A DNA stretch of 64,000 nucleotides from Muricea muricata. Lineage: Eukaryota; Cnidaria; Anthozoa; Malacalcyonacea; Plexauridae. The DNA lies in contig OY979718.1 of the NCBI GenBank assembly GCA_963855995.1, positions 1,635,501-1,699,500 on the forward strand, given 5' to 3'. Below are positions 24,701-34,760 of the stretch, piece by piece. Under the pieces are notes generated by a model. The model did no database searches. It was not told the DNA's origin and saw only the letters and a list, made by a program, of their open reading frames with translations. The number at the start of each line of letters is the position of its first letter. Within the stretch, counting starts at the first letter, position 1. A program made the translations under genes and the position numbers.

Positions 24701-27700
24701 TAAATTATATTAGTTTATAAACAATATATAGTCAGTGATACTGAATTCAACTGATTTTGTTGCAGATCTGAGCTTCCACCGTCTTTGATTCTAATGATAG
24801 CCTGGAAGTTTGATTCTAATGATAGCCTGGAGTTGAACAGACTGGAAGTTCAGACTTGCAATAAAATCAATTTAATTTAACATGGTGTTTCCACAAATTG
24901 TTAATGAATTAAGACATGTTATTTACCACTGTCAATTACTAATATTTGAATATAACTCGTGTATTGCTACTTAACAGTGGATTAGCAAGATGTTTCTAAG
25001 GTATAACCAACCACGTGCTTGTAGCTTATCCAGATGTATTTTTGTTGCAAATGGCTAGACCCCTTTTCAAACATTTTATTTACAACTACATGTATAAATT
25101 CATGTGCAGGGATTCTGAAGAAGATTCAGACGAAAGTAAATCAGTTGAATCTGAAAGTGAAGAAGACAGTGGGAATGACAAGGACAGTGGTGCAGGTAAA
25201 GCGTAAACTGTCACTGATATAAAAAAAAGCTAAGATAAGCGTCGTTTGTTCGCATTTGGAATTGTACAGTATTGCTTATCAAATCAAATCATCTTATGTT
25301 CATACAAATAGTTTCAAACATATAGGATTTTATAGAAACGACTTTGAGCAAACTCGAATTCCTTTTTCTTAAAGTCAAATAACTAAGTTCGCAGTAAACG
25401 TGCTTTTAACCACAATTAGTTATGGATTGTTTGACTGAGTATTTTTACACGTTGTTGGGAGGGTGACAGGGAAGTGGTAAGTATAAGCCCAATATGTTGT
25501 CTTGTTGATATACAAGAACAAACTCCAAATATAGTAATTACTGGTACAACTTAGTGGAAAATATTTTGGCTGCACATGGTGATTGTTCCAAAACTCTTAC
25601 CTGCATGAGTACAAATGTTCGTTGCATATGTATTGAGACATTGACTCGATATCATGCCTCAAAACAGCACTGAAGGCATTAAGACTTAGATAGAATGGCT
25701 TTCGAGTCTTGATTGATCTAATTTTAACATCATATGCGATAGGTTTATTCAATTTGTTGTATAGTGCGCATCAGTAATATGTTAACTATAGCCGCTTGCG
25801 AAACAGTCGTTTTATTTATCGTCTTGTAAACTTGTTTTTGGAACAGTCATTAAAAAGTTTCTCATGCAATTTTTGAAGTTATTGAGTGGTCAGTGTTTTT
25901 TATAGATAGTGAAATTGTGGTCCCTGTGAAAATATCGCCTAGATGTGATGTTTGTGGTCTACTGCATTTCAAGAGTTATCGTTGTGTAACGAAGATTTCA
26001 GCGCCAGCTTATATACGGCAAGCATTCGATGATAACTATCAGAAACTGCGCGTGTGTCGGAAGTGTCTCACATCAAAAGAAAATTGCGTCGAGAATGTAG
26101 CCATATCGAACCTTGCTCGCTACTCGGATAGAATACGTCAAATGAAAATACCTCTCGGGATGACCAGTGATCGAAGAACAAAGCCTTTTGAATTCGTCGT
26201 CCGTGATTTGCGACAGTTGAAAGACGCTGGAAGACGTTCTGAAATCTCTGCCACTTCTTGGCTAGATCTGCAAACCTGTTCACCTCATTTGGACAGCACA
26301 TGTTCACCTCATTTGGACAGCACATCTCAAATACCGCGCAAAACGTTGCTGCAAAGATTTCAAGTAGACGATCCCGTACAAAAAAAATTATTCCTGAAAG
26401 AACTGAATCTTTATTCAACGGATATTCTCAAGAATATCGCAGGGAATGGCGAAGTTCAACCAGCCGGTGATGCAATGAATGTGCTGGGAAATAAACAAAA
26501 CAAAGGCGATAACGTCCAGGTGAATGTGAGCCAAGCAGAAATGAATGAGAAGTCTTTGTACCACGTCGCAGCCAAAAATGTGATGGGAACAAATGTCCCG
26601 GAGAAGAAGATTGGAGAGAGTTTTGGCGCACGTAAAGGAATGAGTCATGATCTCGTGATGAATACAAAACGTGCATGGAAACCTAATAAGAAGTATGAGG
26701 ATCTGAGAAAAGTTGGTAATCCCAGTATAAAGAAAGGAATGAAACAGCGTGGACCAAAGCCTGCCCGTAAGTTTATTAACTGACGTCATTGCTTCACTTC
26801 GCTCATTGCTCCCTTAAAGGCTACACTTCGCTTAGAACCGTCAGAAAGCTTGATTTGTCTGTGAAGATAGTAAATTTAATAACAAAAAATTAATAATTAG
26901 AACAAATTACGTCAAACTATAATCAGTTGATAACAGTTGTAACGTATTGTAGAGTGCGAACATATACGGACAGTCCATGCTAATTATTCTTGGGTTTCAT
27001 ATGACGTCATATAGATTCCAGTAGGGAGTAACTCTATTTGAGCGTAGAAAACATTCATATTGTGTGTTTGCCCTGTGTTTGGTGGCAAAAATGTGCAATG
27101 TTATTCTCTCACTTCAGTGCAGCAGAGTCCCAGTGCTCTCTCCACATTTCGACCTTTACGGTGTACTATTAAGCCACAACTCATAACTATTAATGCAGTT
27201 GTGATTGAGGCCGCCCTGATTCACTGCACAATAGCGTAGTGAAACCCAAAAACAGCGAATTATGTGTGAGCAGATACAATCGTTAGTGAAGGTTTTTCAG
27301 CTCCAAGATCATTGCGTCCTATGACTGGAGTAGTCACAAGGAGCCTGTCAGATCCGCCCACTCAAGCTGTAGAACAGTTTAACCCAACCTACGACTTCAG
27401 CTTTTAACTAACTGACCTTAACTACCTGGCATCTTACACTGTCATGAACATATTTTATCTTTCATTTTCAGCTAAGAAAGAAACTTCAGCTGGCGATAAA
27501 ACAGGTGAGACGCCCGAGAAGATTCGAACATGTGGTATAAATTGCGCGGTGTGTGATAATCATGTGCAGAAATCGTACAGCTGTTGTACCCCAGAAACTG
27601 CGCCAGAAAAGTTTAAGCATCTGTTCATTGGAGGTATTGTCCGCTTGAAGATATGTCGCAAGTGCATCCCGTATAAGAAAGTGATCAAACTTGATGAACC

Positions 27701-27974
27701 GGCTGTCGTTAAGAAGAAAATCAAAATTAAACAGAAACGAGGTCGTAAACCAACAAAGGTCGTCAAACCTACCACCGTTGTCAAGGCGATATCGCGTGAT
27801 GTGAGCATGGTAACTGTCATGAAGGATGATGTAAAGATTCATGTAAAGAATGAAATAGATGATGCAATAGTACATGCACCGTTTACCGCCATTTTGAATC
27901 CAGAACATACAACTGCTTACAATGGCGCTCATTCACAGGTTGTCAACGATCTGGAAAAGATGGATTATATGTGA
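21732..27974 (+). CDS. Uncharacterised acidic protein with two cysteine (zinc-like) modules and AT-hook-like motifs
   Basis: Six exons join in phase into 532 residues: 21732-21757, 21869-21947, 24402-24445, 25110-25195, 25906-26766 and 27472-27974. The start MTTDTEQKR is followed by a helical stretch, then a Ser/Glu/Asp-rich segment (about residues 50-77). Module 1 has cysteines at 92, 95, 105, 129 and 132; module 2 has them at 390, 393, 403, 427 and 430. Both show C-x2-C-x5-KSY-x-C-x23-CRKC, so they are duplicates with identical spacing. C-x2-C pairs suggest zinc binding (inference). RGPKP (about 360) and RGRKP (455-459) resemble AT-hooks, which grip AT-rich minor grooves, and lysine-rich flanks fit a nuclear DNA-binding protein. 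A 24-bp tandem duplication at about 26276-26325 repeats CSPHLDST. I do not recognise the family. AATAAA occurs at about 28824. Confidence 0.75.
24766..24880 (+). other. Possible alternative terminal exon of the cysteine-module gene
   Basis: After a good acceptor (TTTTGTTGCAG) the frame set by exon 3 stays open for 38 codons (RSELPPSLILM...) to a TAA at 24878-24880, with AATAAA at 24860-24865. Splicing here would yield a short isoform lacking both cysteine modules and the AT-hook-like motifs. The stretch contains a 25-bp tandem duplication (24784 and 24809). The main model skips it. It may be a poison or pseudo-exon. Confidence 0.35.
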
Positions 27975-29213
27975 ATTCTTGCAAATATTGTGGAACTAGA
28001 ATGTTTAAGGAGGCATAGAAACGAATATATTATCACAATGTGTAATTATTGTACTGAGCATCAAATGCATTGGAAAAGAGCGTAATATATAACGCAGATT
28101 CCATAGGATCTGTTTGAACGATTGAACATAGTTGCATGTTACCTGAGTACCTATGACATGTTAGAAAGCTTTATAAGAAAATATTTTAGATTTTATATAT
28201 AAACAGACACCCCTTATTCAATATATAGTCGTGTTTCGAAATTATGTCTGGGCGTGCACGCATAGAATTTCTGTGCAACATTTTACGATTAACGAGTTAC
28301 TTGTCGAATTTGCTATATGACCATGAAAAATACTATTAAAATTTTAGTGGAATGATTTTCATGTTTTTATTTTAAACCATTGTTTTGTGTACACTGAAGA
28401 AAATTTGAAAGTGTTGATTGCCCAGTACATAATAACAGGTGCATCCTAATGTACTACATGCAATGATGAGTAACCGCTTTTAACAGTTTTTGGGTTGATT
28501 TGATATTTTAAATTATTTGAACTGGATCTGGCGATGATTATATAGGGTTTTAAGGTTATATAGGGTAAAGGTAGAAAAAAAGCACATTAAAGATATGAAA
28601 ACATTTTGTGATTATAAATCTCATCTGTGTTCTGACCTGCTAGTCTAGAATGAGGATACAGACGTGGTAAGAATAAAAATTGGTTGTAGCTATAGGGAAA
28701 AGACAAGTATTCATGACTGATCGGCACCCTTGTATATAAAGTTAAATATTATCACTTGGTTTTATATAATGATAAATATATGGGTTATTAATGTGAAGTT
28801 ATTTGGTGTAATATTTATCCACAAAATAAACAAATTTATATGAACTGTATGCGGAAATATTCAGTTCTAATATGTCACTGCTTTTCTTTTTAGTTTAATA
28901 CGTAGCTTGAAATTGTGGTGCGTCTTGGTTGATTTTTCAAAACATGTATACCAACAATTATTTGTATCGTTGCTAATGAAGGTACACAACATCGAGTGTG
29001 AATTCGAGTTGCAATTCGACGCCATCTTGAATTTTTAAAGTGAGCATGCTGTAATTAGGGATTTGATATATTAGTACATTTTAAGACGAAATGCAATTTA
29101 TTGCTTCAAGAGAATAACTTCATCTTCATGATGTTTTGGCTTCTCAAGTTAGGGAAAGAACGTCATTTCGAAGCACGAAACAACAGGAAACTCATTAGCA
29201 TTAACGTAGATGA
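27975..29213. other. 3' flank of the cysteine-module gene
   Basis: AT-rich sequence without a defensible gene. It probably contains the 3' untranslated region up to the AATAAA near 28824. Nothing else is recognisable before the transposon at 29223. Confidence 0.6.
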
Positions 29214-29222
29214 CGTCGGGTA

Positions 29223-29662
29223 GCAGAAATTTTTTTTGGGATCACTTTGGTTGGGAGCTTTGTAACCGCGCCTACTATAACGCAATAGGAAAACTTCGCC
29301 TAATGTTAACCCTGATTCTAACCCCAACCCAACCGCCTAAACGCCTAACCGTAATTTTATTTTTACCCTAACCCTAACCCTAACCCTAACCCTAACCCTA
29401 ACCTTAATCCTATTCGGGAAAAAAATTGAAAAAAAAGGCAAACCAACAAACGAGACAAAACCAAAAACAGCGCGCACGGGATCGAACCCTAGCCCACAAG
29501 AGCACGGGCAGCGCCTTAGCCGATTGAGCTAACGAAGCTCTACGGATTTTAGCGTTCAAAAATTGTTTTTAACTTACTCCTACCGGCGAAGTTTTCCTAT
29601 TGCGTAATAGTAGGCGCGGTTACAAAGCTCCCAACCAAAGTGATCCCAAAAAAAATATTAGC
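29223..29662. mobile_element. 440-bp MULE-like element carrying a tRNA-like sequence and a telomere-like tract
   Basis: Terminal inverted repeats of about 70 bp start ATTTTTTTTGGGATCACTTT on the left; the right end, 29584-29662, is the complement. A perfect 9-bp direct repeat, CGTCGGGTA, flanks the element (29214-29222 and 29663-29671), as expected for Mutator-like elements. The interior has (CCCTAA)n at 29366-29410 and a tRNA-like sequence at 29471-29540 on the minus strand. There is no transposase, so it is non-autonomous. Confidence 0.85.
29471..29540 (-). repeat. tRNA-like sequence (A and B boxes)
   Basis: Read on the minus strand: A-box-like TTAGCTCAATCGG and a perfect B box GGTTCGATCCC, about the right distance apart for a tRNA gene. 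The D and anticodon stems do not fold cleanly, so this is a degenerate tRNA-derived sequence, not a working tRNA. Downstream on the same strand come T8 and T7 runs and then the GGTTAG tract. Confidence 0.75.
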
Positions 29663-30529
29663 CGTCGGGTAACTTCAAGCGACAAAAGGACCATTTTCCT
29701 TTAGGAATAAAACTTACATTTCCTAAAATGTCCTAAATATCACAAATATGTCAAGTCCCCAAAGGCCATGTGTGGGCTTTAATAGTAGGGATATGAGAAG
29801 TGGTCTACGTGCCGCACTTAGAGTATAACTCGAATTCGAATCCAAACTCGATGTTTCATGATTCCTAATTTTAACACAGTTGTTAACATAAAACTACCTG
29901 CAAAAAAGCAGTCACAAAATAAAAAAGGAAAAGTTAAACAGTTCCTTTAGTAGCAAAAATGATAAGCTTCATAGTTTCAACCAAGATGGCCTGGCGTCAT
30001 GTGAACAAAGAGGTCATGATCTGATTAATAGTGCTGATCGAAAACAGGAGTATTGGCGAGGTTTAGATTTGACTATCATTTAGATTCGACTATCGTTTAC
30101 TATGTGAAGAAGCCGGGTAATAATTCCGTGTTCTCAGTATGGCGAATATAAATCTTAATCCAAGCCCTAATCCTAACCAACGTCTCATTTGTCATGTTTT
30201 AACTTTGATGGATTGATGATTTAAAGATTTGATGATTAATGATTAGATCTAAGGCTTGAATTAATATTTAATAACATCTGTTGTCTCTTGCATGGTAAGG
30301 TAAAAATAATAAAATTTATGTGCTTTAATCAAGCTGAATCTACAAGAAATTCGTAAAATAGCGAGAAAATAAAGAAATAAAATATGCGTGAAATGTGACC
30401 TGCTCCTTTAATGTGAATTTAAAAAATTTAAAACGTTTTTAAATTAAAAACGTAAAACGAGTTTTAATTTTGTTTACTAAACATAAATTTTGGGATCCCT
30501 AATATTAGCTCATTCTTTTTTCTAGATGT

Positions 30530-31430
30530 CAGAACCGGGAACCCGTCGTTGTAGGATCGGAATTGACCGGCGAATCTTTCCTTCAGCGTCTTTTCCGCAA
30601 ATTATATTTCCGCCCAATGTGTTCCTGGACATCATCTGTACAATCTTCACTATTCTTCGTTATTGCCACTATTCTGCTGGCTATCAGGATCATCGTTGTC
30701 TACGTTGGCAATATCATCAGCACGATTATTGCCAGGGCCCTCCTCTCGCAGCATCGACAGCGTCTGCAACCAACCTACGGCGTGCTCTGTGAGTCATGTC
30801 CTGAACTTGCAACGACATGATGGGAGTTTTGTCAAAAGACGTGACAAAACTCCCAACATCCGTGTACAAGGACAGGGCAGCTCTGTTGTTAAAACCGCCA
30901 GCAAGTTGAAGCCACATCATCGCATTGACATCAGAGAAGATGTCAGAAAAGTGTGATAACAGTCCGACCAACGCGAAACAGCCAACACCCACTCTACCGT
31001 GATGTTGTCTGTCTCGGACCAGGTACTCCAAGCACCACTGCTCCCTCATTTGCCAGTATGTGTTGGTCTTCGGCCAGTTCAGCTCCATTGGTCTTCTGAC
31101 ATCTTCTCTGTATGCTTTTTGGTTGGCAAGAGCGGCTCCAACTGGGACGCATCATCCTTCAGCACGACTGCACACCTCATATGTAAATCATCGCGCCAGT
31201 CAACAGAAATTTCCGCAACGTACTCCCGATAAGACAGCACGTCCAGACTGCTTGCCACGGCGTCCCTTTCATCTAAAAGCCGTTTTAGATGGTTTAAATG
31301 AGCCCTCACATATTCTATGTTTATGATTAGGATGGTATAGCGAGACCGATCCTTTATAATATGTTGAAACTCGTTCATGTCGCTCTCGTTAAATCGCCAG
31401 CGGCCAGCGCAAATGAAAATGGTCAATTAA
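30530..31430 (-). pseudogene. GC-richer coding-like block, probably a broken gene of unknown family
   Basis: This 900-bp block is clearly richer in G and C than its AT-rich surroundings. On the minus strand two long frames follow each other: 31426-31079 (115 residues, with LNHLKRLLDERDAV and HMRCAVVLKDDASQLEPL) and 31088-30726 (120 residues). A third frame ends in an acidic, Asn-rich tail near 30640. Overlapping frames also exist on the plus strand. The pattern suggests one gene broken by frameshifts. I do not recognise it. A 12-bp hairpin (GGGAGTTTTGTC/GACAAAACTCCC) lies at about 30825-30857. Confidence 0.35.
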
Positions 31431-33482
31431 CAGCCTTCCGTCAGTTCATTAGGGTCAAGCAATTTTTAAATTCAAAAACAAACTCATTTTGAAAATGTTT
31501 TAAAAAAATATAGCCTATATTAATGAATTTGAACAAGTGTTCGTTTTTAAACTGTTGGAAAAGAGTAGGATGTTGTTGTTGTTGAGAAACTTTTGTCCAT
31601 ATAAGGTTTTGTAATTGTTATGTTTATTTTAGGTTTTTGTAATTGTTGTGTTTATTTGATAATATAGGACAATAAATACATACAATAAACTACTTGTTGG
31701 GATCAGCGATTTTTCCTGTTTTCATACATTGAGTTATGCTAAATAAAAATTTGGAGATCCCTAGACATATTCTTCAGGGTTTTTTTCGTATTTCAGAAAA
31801 ATTATATTCAGCATATTGTCGTGGTATGATCGGAATATCTTCCAAGTGTTTTGGCTTTTTTTACTGGCATAAATGTTCGTTTTTAAGGAAAGTGTTCTCT
31901 AGTATTAACAAGCTGTTAATTGGTAAGTTGTTTATACATGTAGGCATGCAATTAACTCAAACACAGACACATAAAGCAATGCTGATTTGAGCAAAGAATG
32001 CATTCACCTAGTAGCATTGTTGACATTTTACAGTATTTACCTGCCCAATTGTGTTGACAGAATTGAAGCAGAAACAATAAAGCAATTATATAATATCAGC
32101 AACACACAGCTAAATGGTGCAAGCACATGAATGGATAAAATTCTTTTGTTATATTCCTGAAACATAGCAGCTACAACACTATATGAAAATGGTCAAGGCT
32201 AATTTAGCCGCCCCCCCCCCCCTCTCAATGTTAGAGACGTTCCGATGCCTCTGCAGTGCACAATACAATGTTGGTAAAGATTTTTTGTCCTTCTAGTAGA
32301 TCTGGAAACACAGAAAAGTACTGGCACTAGTTGTCAAATGGAAATCCATTTTCGATCTGAATTATCAAATTTCGAAAATGTTTCAAATTACTTTGTTTGT
32401 AAATTTCTGGTAGACTTTTATAATTTTCTCTTTATTAAAGACAGTTGTTAAGCTTGAATAAGTTTGACAAGGGAATACTAAAGATATAAGTGATTAACAA
32501 CAGCAAAATGGATTTGTATATGGTAACCAGTTCCAGGCCTTTTACTCACAGCCAGATCAGTTAGTTATTATCATGATACCAGGCCAATATTACTACTTGG
32601 CATATGTGTATCTTCCAAATTTTAAAGTGTGTGGTAGTCAACCAGAAAAGTAAAGAAATCTGGCATTACGAACATTAGCGAGGTTCAAATTTTACGTTCA
32701 CTACTACCACCCATACCTTTAACAAATAAAAGCTTGCTCATAATTAGATACATTGCAAAAACAAAATAAGAAAAAAATATTGTGTAAATTATAACTGCTT
32801 ACAATTTGATGTAATACATTACATACCGGTTCATTTAAATAGATCGCAGTCAAGTCAATAAATAGTACATCCAGCATAAAAATAAGTTAAAACGCAGATA
32901 TGTTGTTACCTCTATTAGTTCCAAGTGGATTTGCTAATAAAATTGGCATGGTAGAAAAGACGGGTACCGGATACCGGATGGACGGATACCGGATAGACGG
33001 ATACCGGATAGACGGATACCGGATAGACGGATACCATTATACTAGAAACTTAGAATTAATTCGTAAAACAGCTATATTTTCAACTTGTTTAGGTGCATGA
33101 CAATAAAATCATGTACCAATTTATGATAGACGTTTAGAAACATTGTCTCAAACAGGTTTTGAAACAGGTTTTAGTAACTCGATTTATTTAAGGCATGAAT
33201 TTTTTTCTCATTCCTACGGAGCCCCATAAGGGCCATTATCACTGTTATTTTATTTTTTTTCATAAATTCCAACATTTTCAAACATTCCGACTTTATTTTT
33301 TAAAATTCCGACTTTATTTTTAAAATTCCGACTTTTTTCTAAAATTCCGACTTTTTTCTAAAATTCCGACTTTTTCCTAAAATTCCGACTTTTTCTCAAA
33401 CTTTAAAGTACATTAATTTTATAATGTTAGCCAGCCACAATGACTCAATATTTTTGCCTCGTTTGCTTCGTTTGTCTTTCTA

Positions 33483-34288
33483 CAGGGTGTATCAAAAAAA
33501 CGGAGTCCATGTTTTGTGTCTCATTATTTCTAAATTACTGAAGCTTATAGAACAATTTTGGACTTGTTTTAAACCACGTTCTTTTCTCTTTCGAACAAGC
33601 CGTAATTCGTATTTTTACTCCGCGTAACGTACGTGCTATAGCAAATTTAGTAAAAGCTTTCGATTTGAGATGCCCTCCAATTATGCAAATTCACTATGTC
33701 TTTCATGGTCGCCAGTTAAATTTTTAATTTTTTCGCTTATTACATAAATGGTATTTCTGTTAAACTTAATAAAACTTGTTATAAAGCTTTACAGAAGATA
33801 AAGGACCGTTTACATCAACAAAAACCTTAGATTTGTGCCAAAATAATGATCGAAATTAGCGTTTTGTTTATCCGCGCGTGCACAATGTTGTCGAAATTGC
33901 ATAATGTTAATATTTATGAAGTCGATACAAGCTTGAACTATCCGTTCGTAGTGCACGTTAACGGTCCGTTATCTTCTGTAAAGCTTTATAACAAGTTTTA
34001 TTAAGCTTAACAGAAATACCATTTATGTAATAAGCGAAAAAATTAAAAATTTAACTGGCGACCATGAAAGACATAGTGAATTTGCATAATTGGAGGGCAT
34101 CTCAAATCGATAGCTTTTACTAAATTTGCCATAGCACGTACGTTACGCGGAGTAAAAATACAAATTACGGCTTGTTCGAAAGAGAAAAGAGCGTGGTTTA
34201 AAACAAATTCAAAATTGTTCTATAAGCTTCAGTAATTTAGAAATAATTAGACACAAAACATGGACTCCGTTTTTTTTTATACGCCCTG
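33483..34288. mobile_element. 806-bp mariner-like non-autonomous element with ~325-bp inverted repeats
   Basis: It starts CAGGGTGTATCAAAAAAACG and ends in the near-complement, flanked by TA on both sides (33481-33482 and 34289-34290). The two inverted arms of roughly 325 bp (33483-33812 and 33960-34288) enclose a unique core of about 150 bp. The other arm of the host element reads TTTCTATGTATTC without the insert, which shows the empty site and confirms a TA duplication. TA targets and CAGGGTGT ends fit the Tc1/mariner superfamily. Confidence 0.85.
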
Positions 34289-34314
34289 TATACATCCATT
34301 TTGTTGCCATGCTG

Positions 34315-34760
34315 TTATACCACATGAATATATACCAGCGATGGAAGGAGAAATACGACAGACAGAGGGCTGGATCTTCTTTCTACGCCTTCAGGGTGGA
34401 CAATTTTTAAAATCTGACGGACAGTTTCTCTGCTAGTAACAAGCCCATGCTTTATTTGCAACCGTTGATGCATGGCTCTATATCCAAGGGAAGACGCACT
34501 ACCTTTCAATTCCATCTCAATTGCTTGAGTTACCTCTGGTACTGAGTTGCCCTCTGTCCATCGACACAGTCTCATGGCTCTAAGTAAACGTTTTAATTAA
34601 CGAAGCTTAGCATAATTCCGTGGAATTTGGACAAGAAGAGCAGAATCTCCATATAGGAAAAACCTAAGTTAAAATATTTCCGTAGCAAAATTTCTCTTGT
34701 TTGTATTTCTCCTTGACCTTCCATAGCTGGTATATATTCATGTGGTGTAACAGCACGGCA
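34315..34760 (-). pseudogene. Truncated DDE-integrase-like gene
   Basis: The minus strand, in two frames, reads REILLRKYFNLGFSYMEILL, then KRLLRAMRLCRW, then GYRAMHQRLQIKHGLVTS, RETVRQIL and HPEGVERR. This order (helix-turn-helix-like N-terminus, GYRxMH, ETVRxxL, DPEGVxxR) matches the start of the integrase-core proteins common in cnidarian and fish genomes. The catalytic core that should follow is absent: after VERR the frame runs into the inverted left arm. A stop and frameshift near 34595 confirm decay. Confidence 0.65.

Noticed and set aside
25034-25222. Second frame overlapping the acidic exon
   Set aside because: The phase from exon 3 selects the Ser/Glu-rich frame (25110-25195). The alternative has no link up- or downstream.
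26068-26789. Minus-strand open frames of 82-124 residues
   Set aside because: Antisense shadows of the long exon of the cysteine-module gene.
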